Shown: in pieces, positions 55,601 through 64,000 of the stretch
Layout of the letters: every line of letters begins with the position of its first letter
How positions within the stretch are numbered: position 1 is the stretch's first letter
DNA from: Alentia gelatinosa
Lineage: Eukaryota > Annelida > Polychaeta > Phyllodocida > Polynoidae
DNA: 64,000 nucleotides
Direction: 5' to 3'
Assembly: GCA_950022655.1 (NCBI GenBank)
Contig: OX465587.1
Coordinates: 24,431,716-24,495,715, forward strand
Program-made: the position numbers and the translations under genes
The notes under the pieces: generated by a model
Told to the model about the DNA's origin: nothing
Database searches by the model: none
The model's input: the letters and a program-made list of their open reading frames with translations, nothing else

Positions 55601-56483
55601 CACGGTCCCATGTAGTCACCATCCAACTAGGCTTATCATGTAACAAACCTAGCTGTATCCCTCGCCTGACCCGGGGCCTAAGGGCCTGAGAACTGCATAT
55701 CTCGTGACCAGGGTCTCAGAAAACTAGGCTTGTCAATTCACTCAGCCTCACTTAGCAGTCCGCCGAATAGGCACTTTGCCTGTCAGGTCTAGGGTTACAA
55801 CAAGCCTGGACGAAGCCTAATAGAACCTGGTTTACTTAACGCCTAACCACCCCAGAGACATGGCCTTGGCATGGTTCTTTAAGTCCAGTTAATTTAATCT
55901 TATAAGTTCTCTCCAATTCCCGCAGAACTTATTGCCTTACAGACCTATAATCGAAGTGATTCATTTCGGATAATGATAAGCGTATCCACCCCCTTTTGAC
56001 CTAAAAACGTCAATTTAGTGACATGCAGAACCTACAAACGGAGGCTAATCACCTGCCAGTCTGCGTTTACGTGGCCCACTTCTTTAAATCTTTGATTCGG
56101 GGAATTTTGTTGGACTTTGGACTTAATCCTGACAGTGAATAAGTTTTCTTGACGGCTGGCTTATTTCATTAATTCAGTCACATTACCACTGCAGCTAGCT
56201 GAATCCATTGGATCTTTCAGAGGGTCTTACCGTTTTTTCATCGTCTGAAGGTTTAACGGTAGAACATTTCTGATAAGAGTAGCATCCTAGGATTAGGTAG
56301 TTTATCTATACATTCAAATCCCATGCAAAACCTCCATGAATCTGCGTAAGAGATAACTTCAACCGATTCCAAACAACAATAGTAACGTGCTTTGTCAACC
56401 TTATCATGATTCCCTCAGTGGTAGCTAAGATGATTATGTTCCAAATACCCTGACTAATGCGGAACCATTAGATATTTCCATCT
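55601..56483. other. No supported gene
   Basis: Ordinary AT-rich sequence with short frames only and no repeat or RNA gene that I can support. Confidence 0.4.
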
Positions 56484-57010
56484 AATGTGGCGTTTCCACC
56501 TGCAGGGGAAAAAGCCATCTATTATATACCACCGTTACAAAAGTCTCTCGGTGGTGCTGCTTGATATGTCAGCGGTGCAAATAATCGGTGTTTTTTTTAT
56601 ACTCAAATTCATTTAGCGACCGATTAATTCAACACGGATACATCTTGTCGGTGCTATTAAAAGTCAGTCGGTAGTGCTGTATTGTGTAAAGGGGGTGTTC
56701 CACTGGCCCGACGGTAGCAGATTCTGTAGCCAGACAATCGCCGATCATTATCGGATGCCCTAGAATTTCTCAAATCTTTGAAAATGGTCATTTATTTAAC
56801 TATTATTATCAGAATTAAATAAATTACAATACGTGAGCTTCCTCTACAGGGCCCAGGAACAATTGATCGGGTGAGAAATCGGCCTGGTGGAGCACACCCT
56901 TATGTTGAAAAAAATCCCCGACTCTTTTTTTTCACCCGACGCAACACATTTTCGGTCGGCGGTGCTAAATGCCATACTCGGTGGTCAAAATCGGCAGATG
57001 GAAACTACAC
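56484..57010. repeat. Family A element with nested insertion
   Basis: The left end is TAATGTGGCGTTTCCACCTG and the right end TCGGCAGATGGAAACTACAC. The interior is dense in 'aatcggtg' and 'tcggtggtgctaaatgcca' phrases. It is longer than the roughly 285-400-bp copies because a second inverted-repeat element sits at 56693-56899. Confidence 0.7.
56693..56899. mobile_element. Second MITE nested in family A copy
   Basis: It starts GGGTGTTCCACTGGCC and ends GGCCTGGTGGAGCACACCC, inverse complements apart from a 2-base gap and two changes. Its 207 bp interrupt the family A interior, so it inserted later. No clear target duplication, no frame. Superfamily unknown. Confidence 0.65.
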
Positions 57011-57539
57011 ATAACCTGCATCAAAATACTTTTTCAATATACTGCTTACGCTAGGCTGCAGGTTGCGGTTTCATGTCCTTGTTTGGGCCTGGGCCTATTC
57101 ACGAACGCCTATACTACTATGTTTGAAGGCGGGGAAGCCTAGTGCGTGTCTCTGAGCCAAGTAGCATAAAGAAGGAGCATTTGACTCGGGCATGCACTAC
57201 ATCAATGCATCATGAATACATGACCTAGATTTATGATGGCCTTCTTCGTGCTGCTGCCTGTCATGTTGTGATTAAAACCGCTTCTAAGGAGCGCTCTATC
57301 CCATATTGTGCAGCATTTACTTTTGCTATGGGTTTCCCGTAATAAAAGACTACCAGGCAGCTCCTTGGGGCTGGGCAATTTTGACGTGAGACCAGTATGC
57401 GTAATAATACAATGTTCTCCTCGAGGGGAATCCAATAACCCAAATTCCTAGCCGCCTTCCAGGAGCCCCAAAAACATCAGGCAGTGCAGGCTATTTGGCC
57501 GATTTAAGGACCCTGTCTAAATATTAATATAGTGTCTCA
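57011..57539. other. No supported gene
   Basis: Frames of at most 77 residues without recognisable features. No repeats seen. Confidence 0.4.
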
Positions 57540-58025
57540 CTCTGCGCACCTCCCCGCCCCTAGCGGCTCTGGGTGGAACTACCCTGGGGAAGTGCCTCGT
57601 GTTACCATTATTTGCTCGTTCCTGAGTCGGGGGCACACGCCGGTCCTGGCCACCAGGCGGAGCGCAGAGCTCCTGTAGCGAGAATTCATCCCCCCTGTGG
57701 AGAACGGGCACACTAATAGGCGGACCTAGTGGCGGTGCCGGGCCTGTAATAGTGCCATTTCCTGCCACCGAGAGCGGCCGCTTACTTAGAAGATGGTACA
57801 TCGACCGCTCAAATATTTGCCGAGGCCTGGCCACACCTCATAATGGTGGCCGGCCGCCAACCGTGCGGTTTGAACTTTTTCCCCCTCCTGCCTGCTCCTA
57901 CACCACGGCCCGCCCCCTCAACGTAGGAGTCACAGGGGCTTATCTGATTGGCCGGCCGGTCGCACGTGACCAACTCACGCGGCGGGCGAGAGTTCCCGAG
58001 CCAAAAACGAGCATTCGCAGACCCT
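57540..58025. promoter_or_regulatory. CpG-rich patch with CCAAT and E-box
   Basis: GC- and CpG-rich, with a CTCF-like GCCACCAGGCGGAGCGC (57648-57665), 'ctgattggccgg' (CCAAT on the minus strand) and GCACGTGACC near 57963. Composition and motifs resemble a housekeeping promoter. Overlapping frames on both strands (about 100 residues) are not convincing genes. Confidence 0.3.
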
Positions 58026-58439
58026 TCTCATCCTCGTGCATCCTCGTGAGAATTTGACCGAGATTGTAGTCCTTAAAGACCGCCAAATGCAATAACACCA
58101 CATGCATATTCGCCCCCTCTCACGTCCTTATAGTCACGGGCCTTCCAATAGTCTCTGTTTGATCTAAAACTCCCTCCAAACACTATACTCCTTGCTTGCT
58201 GAAGCTCCAACAGATATCTGACCTTATAATATACCTTGGATTTCTTTTCACTGCAGATAGTAGTCTTAAGTCCCTCCCACGCCCAGCATCACCGTCATTA
58301 TTGCCACCTTGATCACGATCAACCGTAAAATGCATGTCATATTCGGCGCCACAGGAAGGTAGGATAAAAGTAGCCCCCTCTCCCCTGCCTCGCCTGCCCT
58401 GCCTTCCCATCCACCCCCACACCAGCTATGATCGACGCG

Positions 58440-58620
58440 GACCGTGTTCCTATTCCCTTCACAGCGCGCCAATCAGTGCGCGGAAAGCAGACGACAATCC
58501 GCCGCAATTACCGACCGCCTTTGGCGCCAACGCCCGGCCGTGGTTGCGCGCGCACACAACACGTCGCCCAGCCTCTGATTTGCACCGTATTCTCAGAGGA
58601 TGTCGCAGGAGCCGTATCGT
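58440..58620. promoter_or_regulatory. CpG-rich patch with E2F palindrome and CCAAT
   Basis: Contains GCGCGCCAATCAG (about 58464) and TTTGGCGCCAA (about 58519), a palindromic E2F-type site, within CpG-rich DNA. The arrangement recalls promoters of cell-cycle genes. The 256-residue plus frame from 58334 is Pro/Ser/Arg-rich and crosses the (TCCC)n repeat, so it is not called. Confidence 0.35.
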
Positions 58621-58695
58621 AGCCACTCACCATATTTCCCCGCTACCATCCTGCCTTCCATCCATCCACCCACCCAACCGTTCCCAGCACCCCTG

Positions 58696-58730
58696 CCCCC
58701 TCCCTCCCTCCCTCCCTCCCTCCCTCCCCC
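58696..58730. repeat. (TCCC)n simple repeat
   Basis: About eight units of CTCC/TCCC followed by a further C run. Confidence 0.9.
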
Positions 58731-59293
58731 TCAGCCGACCCCACACGACTTCCTCCCGCCCTCCTTCGATCAGCGCGGCGCCGACCCCGCTGGACCCCCG
58801 ACCGACACCAGGAATAGCAAATCCATTCCATCCTACGAGAATTTATACCAAGCCCTCTGCCTTCTCCGTCCTACGACTACTGCCTCTTCTCCTGTGCCTA
58901 CCGAATACTGAACAGCTCCTTGTGGGTACAGGGGGCGGGGTAGACCGCCGATCCAACAGCCACCGCCCCGCCCACCGAAATCACCAACATGGTACTCCTG
59001 GGGTGCATTTACTTTCAATTATGCCTTATTTTGGACGAGGAGGCAGAGGTGCTGGGTTTTTATTCCCTTACGTTATTATGGAAATAGGAAGAAACAAGGT
59101 TTGACATTCATTGGTAAGTTATAGGACACTGATAGAAACAAGTGTTGTTTTGGAGAGGTTTGATAGATGTTTGTTCTACTGAGAAATATAAACTGCTCAG
59201 GTTTGCAAATATGGCAACCAAGTTGATGCAAATTTTCATTCGAAACTGTTTTCAAGGGATTTTTTCCGAATGCATATTCTGTAAGTATAATTA

Positions 59294-60059
<766 letters not shown>

Positions 60060-61515
60060 CGGGCAGTGGTGGTATTGAGAGGGGTGTCACGACAGTGGTG
60101 GTATTGAGAGGGGTGTCATGTCAGTGGTGGTATTGAGAGTGGTGTCATGTCAGTGGTGGTATTGAGAGGGGTGTCATGTCAGTGGTGGTATTGAGAGGGG
60201 TGTCATGTCAGTGGTGGTATTGAGAGGGGTGTCATGTCGGTGGTGGTATTGAGAGTGGTGTCATGTCAGTGGTGGTATTGAGAGGGGTGTCATGTCAGTG
60301 GTGGTATTGAGAGGGGTGTCATGTCAGTGGTGGTATTGAGAGGGGTGTCATGTCAGAGGTGGTATTGAGAGGGGCATCATGTCAGTGGTGGTATTTAGAG
60401 AGGTGTCATGTCAGTGGTGGTATTGAGAGGGGCGTCATGTCAGTGGTGGTATTGAGAGGGGTGTCATGTCAGTGGTGGTATTGAGAGTGGTGTCATGTCA
60501 GTGGTGGTATTGAGAGTGGTGTCATGTCAGTGGTGGTATTGAGAGTGGTGTCATGTCAGTGGTGGTATTGAGAGTGGTGTCATGTCAGTGGTGGTATTGA
60601 GAGGGGTGTCATGGCAGTGGTGGTATTGAGAGGGGTGTCATGTCAGTGGTGGTATTGAGAGGGGTGTCATGTCAGAGGTGGTATTGAGAGGGGCGTCATG
60701 TCAGTGGTGGTATTTAGAGAGGTGTCATGTCAGTGGTGGTATTGAGAGGGGCGTCATGTCAGTGGTGGTATTGAGAGGGGTGTCATGTCAGTGGTGGTAT
60801 TGAGAGTGGTGTCATGTCAGTGGTGGTATTGAGAGTGGTGTCATGTCAGTGGTGGTATTGAGAGTGGTGTCATGTCAGTGGTGGTATTGAGAGTGGTGTC
60901 ATGTCAGTGGTGGTATTGAGAGGGGTGTCATGTCAGTGGTGGTATTGAGAGGGGTGTCATGTCAGTGGTGGTATTGAGAGGGGTGTCATGTCAGTGGTGG
61001 TATTGAGAGGGGTGTCATGTCAGTGGTGGTATTGAGAGGGGTGTCATGTCAGTGGTGGTATTGAGAGGGGTGTCATGTCAGTGGTGGTATTGAGAGGGGT
61101 GTCATGTCAGTGGTGGTATTGAGAGGGGTGTCATGTCAGTGGTGGTATTGAGATGGGTGTCATGTCAGTGGTGGTATAGAAAGTGGTGTCATGTCAGTGA
61201 TGGTATTGCGATGGGGTCATGTCAGTGGCGGGGCTGACAAGGGATGGTATTGGGAGTATTATCATGTTAGTGATGGTTTTGATAGTGGTGTCATGTTAGT
61301 TGTAGTATTGACAATAGTGTCATGTCAGTGGTAGTATTGACAGTGGTGCCATGTCAGTCATTGTATTGTCTGGTGATGTCATGTCAGTCATAGTGTTGTC
61401 CAGTGGTGTCATGTCAGTGGTGGCATAAACGTTGGTGTCATGTCAGTGGTAGTATTGACAGTGGTGTCAGTAGTGATATTGGCAATGGCGTCAGTAGTGG
61501 CATTGACAGTGGTAT
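60060..61515. repeat. 29-bp minisatellite with 11-unit higher-order repeat
   Basis: About 38 nearly perfect 29-bp units ('agtggtggtattgagagggg' plus 'tgtcatgtc') run to about 61190, then decay over 300 bp into diverged units. Variant units (GTCAGAGGTGG followed by a 'tatttagagagg' unit) at 60352 recur at 60671, an offset of 319 bp or exactly 11 units. This shows duplication of an 11-unit block. No coding frame. Confidence 0.95.
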
Positions 61516-63239
61516 AGTGGAGGGGGTAGTACTAATCCACATTATATGATCGTGGAACGAGTCCCGACATCATAGCGCACATGCCTAGAGCAATAAAGAG
61601 GTACGTATGTATATGAGCGCCGTCAGTAGTATCAATTTTGCCGAGTCTGTCTATAGGATGCAGTCAGTCAACCACGGGCTGGGAGCGGGTGAAGGGCTTG
61701 AAAAACCGTTTGTTGCGTGTCTATAGTATGTTGTTAATACACTTACCACCGACCACAGTCCCACCACTATGCCCCAACACAAAAGCCACCCCAACACCCT
61801 CACGCTACACCCCACGCCTCCTACCCCAACTCTATTCCTTGTGAGGTCTTCCCTTTCTATATTCAAGCGGCGAGCTTAATATGGACATTACGGTAGCTGT
61901 AGAGGGATTTCATTGGAATTCACTTTATCCTTACAATGAGCATTCGCTGCGATAAAAATAAAACAAAGTATAACAGTATTTTTAAGCTTGATTGATAAGC
62001 ATATGCTATAGAGCAATGGTATTGGTAGAGAGCTTAACATACATCAACATGACAACGTATATTACTGTTTCTATAAATCTAGAAGTCATTGGTATATATC
62101 GTGATCAACTTTTATCATGAAAGGAAAGTAGTAGAAATATTTGAATCATTTTGATTATATGTTTTTCGTTTCTAGATTGAAATCCTTGTTGGGAATTTTT
62201 TTTAAAGAAAGAACTAACTTCTTTACGTGATATACCTATCTTTTTCAGAAGCCTTCTAACATATTACCCATCTGTATAACCTTCATCCCAAACTTCCACA
62301 CTTCTCCATACCTCTCAGGATCATCCTCATCAATTTCTTATTCCGCTCTTAAATTCTCCCACCCTCTACATCCGATTCCAAATTCCACCTAACTGAATAC
62401 TCCTATTGGCCTTTCTTCAGCACCTCCTAACTGTCAATCCCTAACATGACCCTTCCTCCAGCGCTTCCCGGGGGATGTCCTGTCCATTGTCCCTCAGTCC
62501 CTGCCTCCATTGACGGCGGTCTCCAGTGGCCCCGTGTATGCTGGTCGATGACGTTGACGTAAGCTCGGTAAAAGGCCTCCTGGTGTGACTATAGTCCCCG
62601 TAATTGTCGCCACTTCCCTGTGCCCTGTTCGCCACTTAGCCACCCGCCAGGCTTGCCACCCCTCTCGTCACCGTTTGCATTTACTGACAGAACCAATGCG
62701 GGGAAGCCGGCCCCACTTCTCTCCCTCCCTGAAAACCATGACCTATGGCCGCCATACGCCCGCGCCAGCATTGGTGTCACCAACAGGAGAAGTATTACCT
62801 GTACAACCACGGTCAATAAACGTCACCCACAGGCAAAATAACCTATACCATCACATATACACAATATCGACTGGTTTCAGATACAAGCGGCCGTATACTC
62901 CGAGAGGTTGACGCGGGGTAATATCTGAATACATGCGAAGATATTGCATTAGGTTGACTCCGAGGAACATACTCTAGCGGCTTTTTTTCTGAAACTATTG
63001 TATTCATCATCTACCTATATCCAACTGTTGGCGGTCCGATATTAGTCTACTTTATCTATGCGCAATATTTCCATACGCACAATCTTTCCGTAAACGCCGT
63101 TTTTGGACCGGAGCATACAAAATATCGTATGCGACGGGTTGGTCCATACACCTTGTTTTAGGTGGATAATGAACATGTTTATTCAAAGTTGTATTGGTCC
63201 TAATCGTTACCATTGAAAGTCGACTTTTGTGAACACCGA
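61516..63239. other. No supported gene
   Basis: AT-rich at 61860-62240, then pyrimidine-rich with short frames of 108 residues or fewer. No recognisable domain, repeat or RNA gene. Confidence 0.4.
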
Positions 63240-63535
63240 TGAAATCAAACCATGTTAAAATAATATATGGTGGCGACCAGAAATTGGTCGGTGGCCACCT
63301 GCATTTCCATCTGAAAACAGCATATTTTCCACAGTTTTCTACGTCAATTTAAGGAGGGTTGATATTCAGCCTAGTCAGAACCTATACATATTGAATAATC
63401 GGTGCATTTAGAGTGTGTACTTTGAGTTTAACGATTGTTATCACAAACAGATTTTCAGGGAGGACCACGGACCGACTTCTGTACAGGGTGCATATAATCG
63501 GCAGGGTTTTCGTCGTGGAAGTGGACACGCAACAT
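63240..63535. repeat. Family A copy, diverged
   Basis: Shares 'aataatcggtgcatttag' and 'accgacttctgtacagggtg' plus 'catataatcggc' with the copies at 1-180 and 46193-46590. The ends are eroded ('ggtggccacctgcatttcc' left, 'gtggacacgcaacatca' right). Confidence 0.5.
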
Positions 63536-63879
63536 CAGGGTTTATATAAATGTCGTCTGACGTCACACAAGCTGCAGACGACATTTTCCTTTCGTATCTC
63601 CCAAGCTGAATGCTTGGACGTAAGATAGCGTCACCACAGCGTTGGGAACTCGTTAGAGGGTGTCGCGAGGTACGCACAAAGAGCTGATTGGAGACCTTGC
63701 GCTCAGAGCGGGAACATGTAATCATCTTAATTGCAATGTTATTTGATTGATCTCAGAATTGGGTGAAGTGGCCAGAATCACTTAAGAATATAAAGCATTT
63801 CTTATGTTCTTTCCTCTCCCTTCCTCCTATCCTACCTAGCTTCCTCCTCCTTTCTTTCCCAATATAATTCTCCCTCCAT

Positions 63880-64000
63880 CTAGCTCACTCTCACTCTCTC
63901 CATCTCTAGCTCACTCTCACACTCTCTATCTCTAGCTCACTCTCACTCTCTCTATCTCTAGCTCATTCTCACTCTCTCCATCTCTAGCTCATTCTCACTC
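63880..64000. repeat. 26-bp pyrimidine minisatellite, cut by window end
   Basis: 'tagctcactctcactctct' plus 'ccatctc' repeats with exact 26-bp spacing (63881, 63907, 63933, 63959, 63985) and continues to the last base, so the array extends beyond the window. Confidence 0.9.

Noticed and set aside
58334..59104. 256-residue plus-strand frame
   Set aside because: Pro/Ser/Arg-rich, crosses a (TCCC)n repeat and a promoter-like CpG patch; overlapping frames in other phases are also open.

Overview
The window looks like nuclear DNA of a marine invertebrate, most likely a mollusc or another lophotrochozoan. Simple TA repeats, many short inverted-repeat transposons, long minisatellites, scattered CpG-rich patches and no operon-like gene packing rule out a prokaryote. 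The mollusc suggestion is an inference from the 3' tail of one tRNA-derived SINE (43917-44231), which resembles tails I associate with molluscan SINEs. I found no host protein gene that I can defend.

The main feature is a complete, apparently intact envelope-bearing Ty3/gypsy-type LTR retroelement at about 10666-18423. It has two 275-bp LTRs in which I saw no difference, a primer-binding site, gag (10985-12139), pol (12139-16164; protease, reverse transcriptase, RNase H, integrase), env (16128-17972) and a polypurine tract. Gag ends in a canonical -1 slippery heptamer, G GGA AAC, directly before its stop, and pol is in the -1 frame. Env has a signal peptide, a basic cleavage site with a hydrophobic segment behind it, a predicted coiled coil, a C-terminal membrane span and a short tail. 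This is the layout of the F-like envelope proteins of errantiviruses and baculoviruses. Identical LTRs and three open frames point to a very recent insertion that may still be active.

The rest is repeat-rich, apparently non-coding sequence. It holds: a recurring family with GTGGCGTTTCC-type inverted ends (clear copies near 1-180, 4734-5018, 46193-46590 and 56484-57010, the last with a second element nested in it); a pogo-like MITE at 1015-1160; a TTAA-flanked MITE at 52328-52612; a two-part foldback family with copies in opposite orientation at 48638-48927 and 54365-54652; another foldback at 35133-35266; a MITE inside a degenerate satellite at 54829-54973; and a SINE with a perfect 12-bp target duplication. 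Minisatellites have units of 27 bp (2930-3725), 64 bp (29925-32070), 65 bp (50336-51300), 29 bp (60060-61510) and 26 bp (63880 to the window end). Several show higher-order structure or G-quadruplex/GC-box potential.

Regulatory-looking signals include CpG-rich promoter-like clusters (ETS/CRE/NRF1-like sites near 8050 and 9030; E2F/CCAAT near 58470-58530), a TATA-Inr pair near 48194-48227, a cluster of CACGTG E-boxes at 281-463, and more than ten CTCF-like motifs. These are motif matches by eye, not evidence of function.
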